Source: Mixta sp. Marseille-Q2659
GTDB taxonomy: Bacteria > Pseudomonadota > Gammaproteobacteria > Enterobacterales > Enterobacteriaceae
Assembly (NCBI RefSeq): GCF_940807255.1
Contig: NZ_CALNWY010000004.1
Location: 62,001-126,000, forward strand
Direction of reading: 5' to 3'
DNA: 64,000 nt
Positions 45,979-55,365 of the stretch are shown here, in pieces. Numbering within the stretch: the first letter of the stretch is position 1; each line of letters starts with the position of its first letter. The translations under genes and the position numbers were made by a program. The notes under the pieces are model-generated. The model searched no databases, had not been told where the DNA came from, and saw nothing but the letters and a program-made list of their open reading frames with translations.

Positions 45979-47520
45979 ATGAACGTTAATAAGCGGATAA
46001 TGCGCGCGCGTCCGACGTTACTGGCTTTATCTCTGCTGCTGGCGGGCTGCGCAGTTGGCCCCGATTACCAGCCGCCGCAGGCGCAAACACCCGCCAGCTG
46101 GCGCGATCTGCCTTCACAGGCCGCTTCGAAGCCGCAGGCCAGCGCCATTAATCCAGACTGGTGGAAAAGCTTTAACGATCCGCAGCTGAACAGCCTGATT
46201 GACCGTGCTATCGCCGGCAACCTGTCGCTGCAACAGGCGGTCTTGCGCATTGCCGGCGCGCGCGAACAGCTGTCGCAGGCGCGTGGCGGGCTGTTTCCTT
46301 CGATTAACGGCAGCGCTTCCGCGCAGAAGCAGCAGCTGGGCGCGAAAGGTATGCTGGAATCGAACGGCGTTTACAGCCAGCTGGATCAGAATGCGCCAGA
46401 GTTGCGCTCCTCGCTCGATAGCCTGACGCAGCCGGTAAGTCTCTATCAGGGCAGCTTCGATGCCTCCTGGGAGCTGGATTTATGGGGCAAAGTACGCCGT
46501 CAGGTGGAAGCGGCGGATGCGCAGCAGCAGGAATCGCTCGAAAGCCGTAATGATGCGCTGGTATCGCTGGAGGCCGAAGTGGCGCGCGCTTATCTACAGC
46601 TGCGTGGCGCGCAGTCGATCACCCGAACGCTGCAAACTCAGATTGAGGTTGCGCAGCAGACGCTGGAGCTGACGCAAAGCCAGCAGCGTAACGGCCTGGC
46701 GCCGCAGCTGGATGTGGAAAACGCGCGGGCACAACTCAGCTCGTTGCGCGCTCAGCTGCCGCAGTATCAGGCGCAAACGCGCCAGGCGATGAATGGCCTG
46801 GCGGTGCTGCTCGGCAAGCCGCCCGGCGCGCTGGATAATGAATTAATGACGGAAAAAGCGCTGCCTGCGCTACCCGCCGCCGTCCCGGTAGGCATTCCGT
46901 CCACGTTGGCGCGCCGTCGTCCCGATATTCGACAGGCAGAGGCGAATCTGCATGCCGCCACCGCGAACATCGGCGTGTCGGTCGCCCAGCTGTTCCCCAG
47001 TCTCTCGCTAACCGGTCAGATAGGGGTGCGCAACACCGATGCGGACTATCTTGATAACTGGAGCAGCCATTTTTACAGCTACGGCCCGTCGCTTTCCATC
47101 CCCATTTTTCAGGGCGGTCGGCTGGTTTCCAGCGTAAAACTGTCGCGCGCGCAGCAGGCGAACTCAGCGTTAAACTATCGACAAACGGTGCTTACCGCGC
47201 TGCAGGATGTGGAGAACGCGCTGGTTAGCTACCGCACCGATCAGGAACGGGTGACGCAAATGGATGAAACCGTCAGCGCGCTGCAGAGCAGTTTTGATTT
47301 AGCCAGCGACAGTTACAGAAAAGGCCTCTCTACCTTTCTGGATGTGCTGGATGCGCAGCGTCAGCTGGCGCAGGCGAAACAGCAGGCGGAACAGGCGCGG
47401 GTGCAGAGCAGCCTCGATCTGGTGGCGCTGTATAAAGCGCTGGGCGGCGGCTGGGAGAATTATCAAAACGTTCCGCTGCCTGAGTTTAACGTTTTCGGCC
47501 CGGCGACGCCCGCCAGTTAG
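45979..47520 (+). CDS. Outer membrane efflux lipoprotein (NodT/OprM family)
   Basis: 513-residue TolC-fold channel. Lipoprotein signal with lipobox LLAGC (Cys at about residue 24), followed by AVGPDYQPPQ, a typical NodT-family start. Two repeats contain the usual SLQQAVLRIAGAREQLSQAR and RRPDIRQAEANLHAATANIG. It completes the adaptor/pump/channel set, so the system does not depend on TolC. The set is not found in this position in E. coli. Confidence 0.92.
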   Translation: MNVNKRIMRARPTLLALSLLLAGCAVGPDYQPPQAQTPASWRDLPSQAASKPQASAINPDWWKSFNDPQLNSLIDRAIAGNLSLQQAVLRIAGAREQLSQARGGLFPSINGSASAQKQQLGAKGMLESNGVYSQLDQNAPELRSSLDSLTQPVSLYQGSFDASWELDLWGKVRRQVEAADAQQQESLESRNDALVSLEAEVARAYLQLRGAQSITRTLQTQIEVAQQTLELTQSQQRNGLAPQLDVENARAQLSSLRAQLPQYQAQTRQAMNGLAVLLGKPPGALDNELMTEKALPALPAAVPVGIPSTLARRRPDIRQAEANLHAATANIGVSVAQLFPSLSLTGQIGVRNTDADYLDNWSSHFYSYGPSLSIPIFQGGRLVSSVKLSRAQQANSALNYRQTVLTALQDVENALVSYRTDQERVTQMDETVSALQSSFDLASDSYRKGLSTFLDVLDAQRQLAQAKQQAEQARVQSSLDLVALYKALGGGWENYQNVPLPEFNVFGPATPAS

Positions 47521-48030
47521 TCGTTCTTACTTCATGCCGTCAGGCCTGGCCTGGCGGCTTATTAGCGCTTCGCCATTTCTTTTACCTCCTCATCCGTTGT
47601 CTGTTCTCTTTTCCATGCTTTCTGCGCCTGAAAAGGTACGGCGACCGCCACGGTTCCGGCATTGTTTATGCGTTTTTACCGCTTAGCGCGGCTCTGCTAA
47701 ACCGGTTTGCTGGCCTGTGCCGTTAAAACCGGTTTCTGCACGTTCTCTCTGTTTTTATCGATTTCAAAATAAATATTTCCTTTCTGCTCGATAGCGAAAC
47801 GCGTGCCGCCAACGGCAATAAACGTTTTTTTCACCATTTAACAACCTTACAAAGGAAATAGTGTGACCTGCGTCGGCCTTCAGGCAGAAGAGTATGACCA
47901 CTGCCGCAAAATTGATATTTCACTATTCATTGAAATGAAAAAAATAAACTATGTTGTGCTGTGACAGGTTTGTGCCATACCGCTAAGGCACAGGTCAGAT
48001 TTCCTCTTCAACCAGGTTGCTGGAGTTATC
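47521..48030. other. Intergenic gap before the sugar porter gene
   Basis: This 510-base gap holds the putative 46-residue gene (listed separately) on the minus strand. The rest shows no convincing gene. The AT-rich part after about 47900, including CTATGTTGTGCTGTGACAGG, probably contains the sugar porter promoter. GGAG lies eight bases before that gene's ATG. Confidence 0.45.
47697..47837 (-). CDS. Putative 46-residue small protein
   Basis: A 46-codon frame on the minus strand starts at an ATG with AAGG eight bases upstream. It begins MVKKTFIAVGGTRFAIEQKG, continues NIYFEIDKN, and ends in a Lys/Pro/Gln/Ala-rich tail. It is basic, soluble, and its amino-acid pattern looks protein-like rather than random. 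It lies in an otherwise empty 510-base gap. I do not recognise it, and expression is unproven. Confidence 0.5.
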   Translation of the reverse strand: MVKKTFIAVGGTRFAIEQKGNIYFEIDKNRENVQKPVLTAQASKPV

Positions 48031-49526
48031 ATGCCAAAAGAACAATACCTCACGCTGAGCAAAGCCTCAGGGCCAAACAGCAGCACGCCCGCCGAACCCT
48101 TCGTTAAAGTGATCGCCGTGATCGCCACGCTGGGCGGATTGCTGTTTGGCTACGATACCGGCGTTATTTCCGGCGCACTGCTGTTCATGGGCGACGAACT
48201 GCACCTCACGCCTTTTACCACCGGCCTGGTGACCAGCTCGCTGCTGTTCGGTGCCGCCTTCGGTGCGCTGCTGGCCGGTCATTTCGCTTCGTCCGCCGGA
48301 CGCCGGAAAATCATTCTGGTGCTGGCGATTATTTTTGCGCTGGGCGCGCTGGGCACCTCGCTGGCGCCGGACGTTCACTGGATGGTCTTTTTCCGCGTGG
48401 TGCTGGGCGTGGCGGTCGGCGGCGCGGCGGCCACGGTGCCGGTTTATATTGCGGAAATCGCACCGGCCAATAAACGTGGGCAGCTGGTTACGCTGCAGGA
48501 GCTGATGATCGTCTCTGGTCAGATGCTGGCCTACATTTCCAACGCCTCGTTTAATGCCGTCTGGGGCGGGGAAGACACCTGGCGCTGGATGCTGGCGATC
48601 GCCACGCTACCGGCGGTGCTGCTGTGGTTCGGCATGATGTTTATGCCCGATACGCCGCGCTGGTATGCAATGAAAGGGCGGCTGGCCGACGCGCGTCGCG
48701 TGCTGGAGCGCACCCGCGCTAAAGATGATGTCGAGTGGGAGCTGACCGAGATCGAAGAAACCCTGCAGGAGCAGGAAAACCAGGGCAAGCCGCGCCTGCG
48801 CGAGTTGAAAAAGCCCTGGCTGTTTAAACTGTTTCTGATCGGCATCGGCGTGGCGGTTATCCAGCAGCTGACCGGCGTTAACACCATTATGTATTATGCG
48901 CCGACGGTGCTGACCAACGTCGGTATGAGCAACAGTGCCGCGCTGTTCGCTACCATCGCCAATGGCGCTATCTCGGTGCTGATGACCTTTGTCGGCATCT
49001 GGCTGCTGGGTAAAATCGGCCGTCGCACCATGACCATGATCGGGCAGTTCGGCTGCACTGCCTGCCTGTTCTTTATCGGCGCGGTAAGTTGGCTGATGCC
49101 GGAAACCATTAACGGACAGCCCGATATGCTGCGCAGCTATATGGTGCTGCTCGGTATGCTGATGTTCCTCTGTTTCCAGCAGGGCGCGCTCTCGCCGGTT
49201 ACCTGGCTGCTGCTGTCGGAAATTTTCCCGACGCGCCTGCGCGGTATTTTTATGGGCGGCGCCGTTTTTGCCATGTGGATCGCCAACTTCCTTATTTCGC
49301 TGATGTTCCCGATAATGCTGGCCTCGGTAGGGTTGTCGGGCGCCTTCTTTATCTTTGGCGCCATCGGCATCGGCGGGCGATTTTCGTACTGAACTGCATC
49401 CCGGAAACGCGCAATCGCAGCCTGGAGCAAATTGAACACTATCTGCGCGACTGGCTGTCGCGGCACCGCGAACCCCCGCCGCTGCCGGCACCGCTGAAAC
49501 GCAAAGTCGAACACCACGGCGGTTAA
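48031..49526 (+). pseudogene. Sugar porter MFS transporter, frameshifted near the 3' end
   Basis: Sugar porter of the XylE/GalP/IolT type. It has GGLLFGYDTGVISGALLF, PDTPRWYAMKGR (PESPRW motif), VIQQLTGVNTIMYYAPTVL and LLGKIGRRTM. The open frame stops at 49392 after GAIGIGGRFSY (453 residues). The expected end, FVLNCIPETRNRSLEQIEHY, continues one frame over to 49526. Restoring one base in the G-run at 49375-49377 gives a full protein of about 498 residues. As read, the last transmembrane helix and cytoplasmic tail are lost. The loss could be real or an assembly indel. The substrate is probably a sugar or inositol. Confidence 0.85.
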
Positions 49527-49539
49527 CGCCGTTACCCAG

Positions 49540-49567
49540 GGCTGGCGGTATTCGCCAGCCTTTTTTT
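49540..49567 (+). terminator. Rho-independent terminator after the sugar porter gene
   Basis: GGCTGGCG-GTATT-CGCCAGCC followed by seven T, 13 bases after the restored sugar porter stop. The position fits the restored reading frame rather than the truncated one. Confidence 0.88.
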
Positions 49568-49731
49568 ATGGCACAATGCCCGCCAAATTTCGTTATCCCG
49601 GAATAATTCGCGCCACAGCGAAGCGGTAACGCTGACGTATTCTCTGAAGCTACGGCTGAGGCGGACGCAGTTAACGCAGCTGCAGCGCGAAGCGTGACGG
49701 GACATTCCCCCGCTTAAGTAAGGCAATCCCT

Positions 49732-51324
49732 GTGCTAGTTTCCAGCAACGTTACCATGCAGTTTGGCAGCAAACCGCTGTTTGAAAATATCTCCGTTAAG
49801 TTTGGCGGCGGCAACCGTTACGGTCTGATCGGCGCTAACGGCAGCGGCAAATCAACCTTTATGAAGATCCTCGGCGGCGATCTGATGCCCACCGCCGGCA
49901 ACGTCTCCTGTGACCCTAATGAGCGTATCGGTAAGCTGCGCCAGGACCAGTTCGCGTTTGAGAAATTCAGCGTGCTGGATACGGTGATTATGGGGCACGA
50001 TGAGCTGTGGCAGGTCAAACAGGAACGTGACCGCATCTATGCGCTGCCGGAAATGAGCGAAGAAGATGGCTATAAAGTCGCCGATCTGGAAGTGCAGTAT
50101 GGCGAAATGGATGGTTACACCGCCGAAGCGCGCGCTGGTGAACTGCTGCTGGGCGTGGGCATTCCGCTGGAGCAGCATTACGGTCTGATGAGCGAAGTAG
50201 CACCGGGATGGAAGCTGCGCGTGCTGCTGGCGCAGGCGCTGTTCTCTAATCCTGACATTCTGCTGCTGGATGAACCGACCAACAACCTGGACATCGATAC
50301 CATTCGCTGGCTGGAACAGGTGCTGAACGATCGCAACAGCACCATGATCATCATTTCGCACGACCGTCACTTCCTGAATATGGTCTGTACGCATATGGCG
50401 GATCTGGATTACGGCGAGCTGCGCATCTATCCGGGCAACTACGACGAATATATGACTGCCGCGACCCAGGCGCGCGAGCGTCTGCTGGCTGACAACGCCA
50501 AGAAAAAGGCGCAGATTGCCGAACTGCAATCGTTCGTCAGCCGCTTCAGCGCCAACGCTTCTAAATCGCGCCAGGCGACCTCCCGTGCCAAACAGATCGA
50601 TAAAATCAAGCTGGACGAGGTAAAAGCCTCCAGCCGTCAGAACCCGTTCATCCGCTTCGAGCAGGATAAAAAGCTGTTCCGCAACGCGCTGGAAGTAGAA
50701 GCGCTGACCAAAGGCTTTGATAACGGCCCGCTGTTCCGCGATTTGAACCTGCTGCTGGAAGTGGGCGAAAAGCTGGCGGTGCTGGGTACTAACGGCGTGG
50801 GTAAAACGACGCTGCTGAAAACGCTGGTGGGCGATTTGCAGCCGGATAACGGCACGGTGAAATGGTCTGAAAACGTCCGTATCGGCTATTACGCCCAAGA
50901 TCACGCGGAAGAGTTTGATAACGATCTCAGCGTCTTTGACTGGATGAGCCAGTGGAAACAGGAAGGCGACGATGAGCAGGCGGTGCGCAGCGTGCTGGGT
51001 CGTCTGCTGTTCAGCCAGGATGAGATTAAAAAGCCGGCGAAGGTACTGTCCGGTGGTGAGAAGGGCCGTATGCTGTTCGGCAAGCTGATGATGGAACGTC
51101 CGAATATTTTGATTATGGATGAGCCGACCAACCACCTGGATATGGAATCGATCGAGTCGTTGAATATGGCGCTGGAGATGTATCCGGGCACGCTGATTTT
51201 CGTCTCGCACGACCGTGAGTTTGTCAGCTCGCTGGCGACGCGCGTGCTGGAAATTACGCCGGAGAAAGTGATCGACTTCAGCGGCAGCTATGAAGATTAC
51301 CTGCTCAGCAAGGGCGTGCAGTAA
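49732..51324 (+). CDS. ybiT: YbiT, ABC-F family ATPase
   Basis: 530-residue soluble ABC-F protein with two ATP-binding domains and no membrane part. Walker A sites are GANGSGKST and GTNGVGKTT; Walker B sites are [12 protein letters not shown] and [13 protein letters not shown] linker (about residues 240-320) includes [23 protein letters not shown] proteins act on the ribosome. The protein tracks E. coli YbiT (530). It starts with GTG at 49732. A 37-bp tandem repeat starts at its last codons. Confidence 0.95.
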   Translation: MLVSSNVTMQFGSKPLFENISVKFGGGNRYGLIGANGSGKSTFMKILGGDLMPTAGNVSCDPNERIGKLRQDQFAFEKFSVLDTVIMGHDELWQVKQERDRIYALPEMSEEDGYKVADLEVQYGEMDGYTAEARAGELLLGVGIPLEQHYGLMSEVAPGWKLRVLLAQALFSNPDILLLDEPTNNLDIDTIRWLEQVLNDRNSTMIIISHDRHFLNMVCTHMADLDYGELRIYPGNYDEYMTAATQARERLLADNAKKKAQIAELQSFVSRFSANASKSRQATSRAKQIDKIKLDEVKASSRQNPFIRFEQDKKLFRNALEVEALTKGFDNGPLFRDLNLLLEVGEKLAVLGTNGVGKTTLLKTLVGDLQPDNGTVKWSENVRIGYYAQDHAEEFDNDLSVFDWMSQWKQEGDDEQAVRSVLGRLLFSQDEIKKPAKVLSGGEKGRMLFGKLMMERPNILIMDEPTNHLDMESIESLNMALEMYPGTLIFVSHDREFVSSLATRVLEITPEKVIDFSGSYEDYLLSKGVQ

Positions 51325-51438
51325 TAGCTAAGCTGGGCAGTAAGCAGCAAAGACGCAGTAACAGCTAAGCTGGGCAGTAAGCAGCAAAGGCGCAGTAACA
51401 GCTAAGCTGTGCAGTAAGCAGCAAAGAGACGCAGTAAT
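51318..51438. repeat. 37-bp tandem direct repeat after ybiT
   Basis: Three near-identical 37-base units start at 51318, 51355 and 51392, each beginning GCAGTAA and containing AGCTAAGCTG. The third carries a two-base insertion, and a fourth partial unit starts at 51431. The first unit includes the last ybiT codon and its stop. Units differ at only one or two positions, so the expansion is recent. Confidence 0.85.
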
Positions 51439-51470
51439 AAGCTCAGGCGTACAGCTGACGCCAGTAACAA

Positions 51471-51493
51471 GGCCGCCGTTTCGGCGGCCTTAA
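51471..51493. terminator. Bidirectional hairpin between ybiT and the diguanylate cyclase gene
   Basis: GGCCGCCG-TTT-CGGCGGCC (51471-51489) is flanked by AA on one side and TTAA on the other. It lies between convergent genes and ends at the cyclase stop codon. Confidence 0.6.
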
Positions 51494-53079
51494 TCTGTCG
51501 CTATCGACGGCGGCATATTGCTGACCCACACCTGATTTTTCCCCCGATCTTTTGCCTGATAGAGCGCGGCATCCGCCCGATCGATAAATTCTGACGGTGA
51601 CGCACCGGCAAACACGCGCGGCTGCCAGTGCATACCAATACTGATAGTCACAATCTTTTCCGCCACGCTGCTCTGTTCATGCGGCAAGGCTAAATCCGCG
51701 ACGGCGCGTACCGCCTGCAGCGCATACAGATGTGCCTCCGGCTGCGTTTTATCCGCCAGCACCACCATAAACTCCTCGCCGCCGTAACGGGCGACCAAAT
51801 CTTCGCTATGGTTCGGCAGTCGCTTCAGACACTCCGCGATGCGCCGCAGACATTCATCGCCAGCCAGATGGCCGTTGCTGTCGTTATAGGCTTTAAAGGA
51901 ATCGACATCGATCAATAAAATTGTCAGCGGCGAACGCAGCTTCACCGCCCGCTCCATCGCCCTGGGTAAAAACCAGTCAAGCTGCCGACGGTTTGCCAGC
52001 CCGGTTAGCCCGTCCACCAGCGCCAGCCCCTGCAACGTGCGATTCATATTGGTCAGCTGGTCGCGCACCGCCGTCAACTCCAGCTGATTACGCAAATTGA
52101 GCTGAATATGATGCAAAACGATAAATCCCAGCAGGAACAGCAGCCCCAGCAGCACCAGGTTCAGCAGCACAAAGCCGATAGAATCGGCGATCCACGCCTG
52201 TCGGATCTCCTGCAGATCGTAGCCGGCGGTGACCACCAGCGGATAATTTTTCAGGCTGGCATAGCCAAAAATGCGTGGCCTGCCATCTACCGCCGCGCGA
52301 TAGATCGCCGCGCCGCTGGCGGTGGTTTTTAACAGCTGGGTAAACAGCGGGCTTAGGGAAATATTCTGGTTAATCAGCGCCTCGCTGTAGGGCCGGATAT
52401 AAACCAGATTACCGTCCGCCTTCATCAGCGCCATTAAATCGCGGTCGCCCAGATTGTAGTAATCATAAACCTGGCGAAAGTAATCGAGACGAATAGAGGC
52501 CATCACCACACCGCCAAAGCTGCCGTCGGGATTGTTTAACCTGGCGGAAACCGGAATCACCATATTGCCGCTGATACGGCTACGAATCACATCGCCAATA
52601 TGCAGACCGCTCTCTTCGGAACGTTGATGGAAACGGAAATATTCGCGATCCGCACTGTTGGTTTTTGGCAGTGGTGTGGTGAAAGAGGAGAGCGTGACGT
52701 AACCGTCAGTGTTATAGATGACGATGCTGTCGAGCGTGGGCAACGCCGCTTTGCGCGCCTGCAGCAGCTGCTGCAGGTTGCTCTGGATGCCGCCTTCATT
52801 AATGCGGTCGCGGACATCCTGCAGGGTCAGATCGATTTGCAGAAAAGTATCTTCCGCCTGCCGCGACAGCGATACCGAGAGGTTACGGGCGTTTTCTTCG
52901 CTCAGATGCAGGGTTCGCTGCCAGCTATTCCACAGTGTCCAGCCGTTAATGGCGATAACCGCGCCGCTGATGACCACCAGAAACAGCAGCATCATCTGGC
53001 GCAGTACGGGTTTTGCCACGCTACTGTCGCTGCCTGTCTTATCGCTCACCTGGGAGGGCGTCACTTTTCCGTTATCCAT
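51490..53079 (-). CDS. Membrane-bound diguanylate cyclase (Cache-GGDEF)
   Basis: 529-residue inner membrane enzyme that makes c-di-GMP. It has one helix at about residues 28-48, a periplasmic Cache/PDC-type sensor (about 50-290; DSIVIYNTDGYVTLSSF, REYFRFHQRSEESG), a second helix at about 300-325 and a C-terminal GGDEF domain. The active site is intact: GGEEF at residues 433-437, DGLTGLANRR and LLIDVDSFKAYND. The inhibitory RxxD site is replaced by HSED, so product inhibition may be missing. MlrA elsewhere in the window belongs to the c-di-GMP/curli circuit in E. coli; a direct link is not shown. Confidence 0.92.
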   Translation of the reverse strand: MDNGKVTPSQVSDKTGSDSSVAKPVLRQMMLLFLVVISGAVIAINGWTLWNSWQRTLHLSEENARNLSVSLSRQAEDTFLQIDLTLQDVRDRINEGGIQSNLQQLLQARKAALPTLDSIVIYNTDGYVTLSSFTTPLPKTNSADREYFRFHQRSEESGLHIGDVIRSRISGNMVIPVSARLNNPDGSFGGVVMASIRLDYFRQVYDYYNLGDRDLMALMKADGNLVYIRPYSEALINQNISLSPLFTQLLKTTASGAAIYRAAVDGRPRIFGYASLKNYPLVVTAGYDLQEIRQAWIADSIGFVLLNLVLLGLLFLLGFIVLHHIQLNLRNQLELTAVRDQLTNMNRTLQGLALVDGLTGLANRRQLDWFLPRAMERAVKLRSPLTILLIDVDSFKAYNDSNGHLAGDECLRRIAECLKRLPNHSEDLVARYGGEEFMVVLADKTQPEAHLYALQAVRAVADLALPHEQSSVAEKIVTISIGMHWQPRVFAGASPSEFIDRADAALYQAKDRGKNQVWVSNMPPSIATD

Positions 53080-53121
53080 CTTTCAACTATAGATAAGGAA
53101 ACGGCTGAGCCGCCAGTAACG

Positions 53122-53889
53122 TCAGCCACAGGCCGCACTGCCGCACACCTCACAGGCGGGATCCTTTGCAACCTTCATTTCGCGGAACTGTAGCGTCATC
53201 GCATCATACATCAGCAGTTTTCCCGCCACCGACGCACCGTAACGCGTCAGCAGGCGAATCGCCTCCATTGCCTGCAGCGAGCCGATGACGCCCACCAGCG
53301 GTGCCATCACGCCCGCCTCCACGCAGCTCAGGGTATCGCTGCCGAACAGACGACTGATACAGCGGTAGCAGGGCTGACTGTCATCCTGCCAGCTAAACAC
53401 GCTGATCTGGCCTTCCATGCGAATCGCCGCGCCGGAAACCAGCGGAATACGGCGCTGACGGCAAAGGCGATTAAGCTGTTCGCGCGTCGCCACGTTATCG
53501 CTGCAATCCAGCACCACCTGATGCTGCGCCACCAGCGCATCCAGCGCCGCGTCGTCCAGCTGCGCGTTAACGGTGTGCAGCGCGATCAGCGGATTGATCT
53601 GCGCCAGCCGCCGCCGGGCTGATTCCACTTTCGGCTCGCCGATCTCCGCATCGCTGTGCAGCACCTGACGTTGCAGGTTCGACAGGGAGACGGTATCAAA
53701 ATCGAGCAGCGTCAGCGTGCCGACGCCCGCCGAGGCGAGATAAGGCGCGGCGGCACAGCCCAGCCCGCCCAGCCCGACCACCAGCGCGCTGGCGGCCTTC
53801 AGCCTTTCCTGACCGTCGAAATCAAAGCCGTGCAGCACAATCTGCCGATTATAACGCAGCGTTTCGTTATCGCTCAGCTCCGGCAGCAT
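53122..53889 (-). CDS. moeB: Molybdopterin-synthase adenylyltransferase MoeB
   Basis: 255-residue E1-like enzyme that adenylates the C-terminal Gly of MoaD in molybdenum cofactor synthesis. The nucleotide motif is VVGLGGLGCAAAPYLASAG, the R-finger/DNLQRQ-type region reads VSLSNLQRQVLHSD, and the catalytic Asp is in VLDCSDNVATR. Zinc ligands are CYRC and the C-terminal CEVC. One base separates it from the moeA stop, so the two form an operon. Confidence 0.95.
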   Translation of the reverse strand: MLPELSDNETLRYNRQIVLHGFDFDGQERLKAASALVVGLGGLGCAAAPYLASAGVGTLTLLDFDTVSLSNLQRQVLHSDAEIGEPKVESARRRLAQINPLIALHTVNAQLDDAALDALVAQHQVVLDCSDNVATREQLNRLCRQRRIPLVSGAAIRMEGQISVFSWQDDSQPCYRCISRLFGSDTLSCVEAGVMAPLVGVIGSLQAMEAIRLLTRYGASVAGKLLMYDAMTLQFREMKVAKDPACEVCGSAACG

Positions 53890-53890
53890 G

Positions 53891-55126
53891 TCAGCCTCCC
53901 AGCAGCGCGTTAAACGGCTCGATCTCTACCCATTCGCCCGCTTCGACGTTGCCGCGTTCGCGCTCCAGCACGATAAAGCAGTTGGCCTGGCTAAATGAGC
54001 TAAAGACATGCGAACCCTGATGGCCAGTGCTGGCGACCTGCAGCTCGCCGTCATCGCCGCGGCTAAAGAGGCCGCGCTGGAAGTCGAGGCGTCCAGGGGT
54101 TTTCTTCAGGCGCGTGACGGCGCGTGCGCGCTGACGCGGCGGCAGAGCAGGGCGCTGTTGTCCGCTCAGCTTCGCCAGCAGCGGCTGCACCAGCTGATAA
54201 AAGGTGAGGGCGGCGGAAACCGGATTGCCCGGCAGCCCGCAGAACCAGCTGTTGCTCAGACGACCAAAGGCGAAAGGTTTGCCGGGTTTAATCGCCAGCT
54301 TCCAGAAAGTAATGGCGCCCAGTTCGTCCAGCATCGCTTTGGTGTAATCTGCTTCGCCTACCGAGACGCCGCCGCTGCTGATCACCACATCCGCCTCGCG
54401 ATCGGCGCGCACAAAGGCGGCGCGTAGCGCCTGCGGATCGTCGCGGATAATGCCAAGATCGATCACCTCACAGCCGAGCTGCTCCAGCATCAGCCGCACG
54501 GCGAAGCGGTTAGTATCATAAATCTGGCCCGCCGCCAGCGGTTCGCCCACCGGTTGCAGCTCATCGCCGGTTGAGAACACCGCAACGCGCAGGCGACGCA
54601 CCACCTCGACCTCGCCGATGCCCAGCGAGGCGATCAGTGGCAGCTCCGCCGCGCCCAGGCGCACGCCCGCCGCCAGTACGCTGGCGCCCTGGCAAATATC
54701 TTCGCCGACGCGCCGGATGTTCTGCCCCGCGCGCACTTCAGCGGTAAAGCGGATGCGTTCGCCGTCGGCCTCGGTCTGTTCCTGCATCACCACCGCCTCG
54801 GCACCGTCCGGCACCGGCGCGCCGGTCATAATGCGAATGCAGCTGCCAGCGGGCCATTCACCGGTAAAGGGGGCGCCCGCAAAGGCTTTGCCCGCTACCG
54901 GCAGCGCATCGCCGCTGGCGAGATCGGCCAGACGCACGGCATAACCATCCATCGCCGAGTTATCAAATGGCGGCACGTTCAGCGGCGAGATCACCGGCGC
55001 GGCGGTCACGCGGCCAGCCGCAGTAAAAACAGACAGGGTTTCGCGCTCGGTAAGCGGCGAGAGCTGCGCCAGCATTTTCTGCAGAGCTTCTTCAAGGGAG
55101 ATTAATCCCGCAGTAAAACTTTCCAT
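53891..55126 (-). CDS. moeA: Molybdopterin molybdotransferase MoeA
   Basis: 411 residues, the same length as E. coli MoeA. It inserts molybdate into adenylated molybdopterin. Conserved blocks are [55 protein letters not shown] and [11 protein letters not shown]. It is divergent from iaaA, with 239 bases between them. I see no molybdenum-cofactor riboswitch there. Confidence 0.95.
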   Translation of the reverse strand: MESFTAGLISLEEALQKMLAQLSPLTERETLSVFTAAGRVTAAPVISPLNVPPFDNSAMDGYAVRLADLASGDALPVAGKAFAGAPFTGEWPAGSCIRIMTGAPVPDGAEAVVMQEQTEADGERIRFTAEVRAGQNIRRVGEDICQGASVLAAGVRLGAAELPLIASLGIGEVEVVRRLRVAVFSTGDELQPVGEPLAAGQIYDTNRFAVRLMLEQLGCEVIDLGIIRDDPQALRAAFVRADREADVVISSGGVSVGEADYTKAMLDELGAITFWKLAIKPGKPFAFGRLSNSWFCGLPGNPVSAALTFYQLVQPLLAKLSGQQRPALPPRQRARAVTRLKKTPGRLDFQRGLFSRGDDGELQVASTGHQGSHVFSSFSQANCFIVLERERGNVEAGEWVEIEPFNALLGG

Positions 55127-55365
55127 TTGGCCTCCGGCCAGATACCTCAGATAGCGCCTATTATGGCGCGAAATGCCGTAACGATCACCTTGCCTGCGCC
55201 GGAAGATAATTTGGTTATGAGATATAACGCTTTGTTATTAAACCTTCTTCGGCTTTGCGCTTTACATCGCCCCTGCTGCTACCTATAGTCAAAATTTGCC
55301 GAAAAATCATAACATCACATCAATTTAGCCGTTTCCGGCAGATTCAGAACACAGGGTAAAAACGA

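Noticed and set aside
51318-51438. Direct repeats resembling a CRISPR array
   Set aside because: The 37-base units are back to back with no unique spacers, and no cas gene is near.
55127-55365. Molybdenum-cofactor riboswitch upstream of moeA
   Set aside because: I could not recognise the conserved structure in the 239-base gap.
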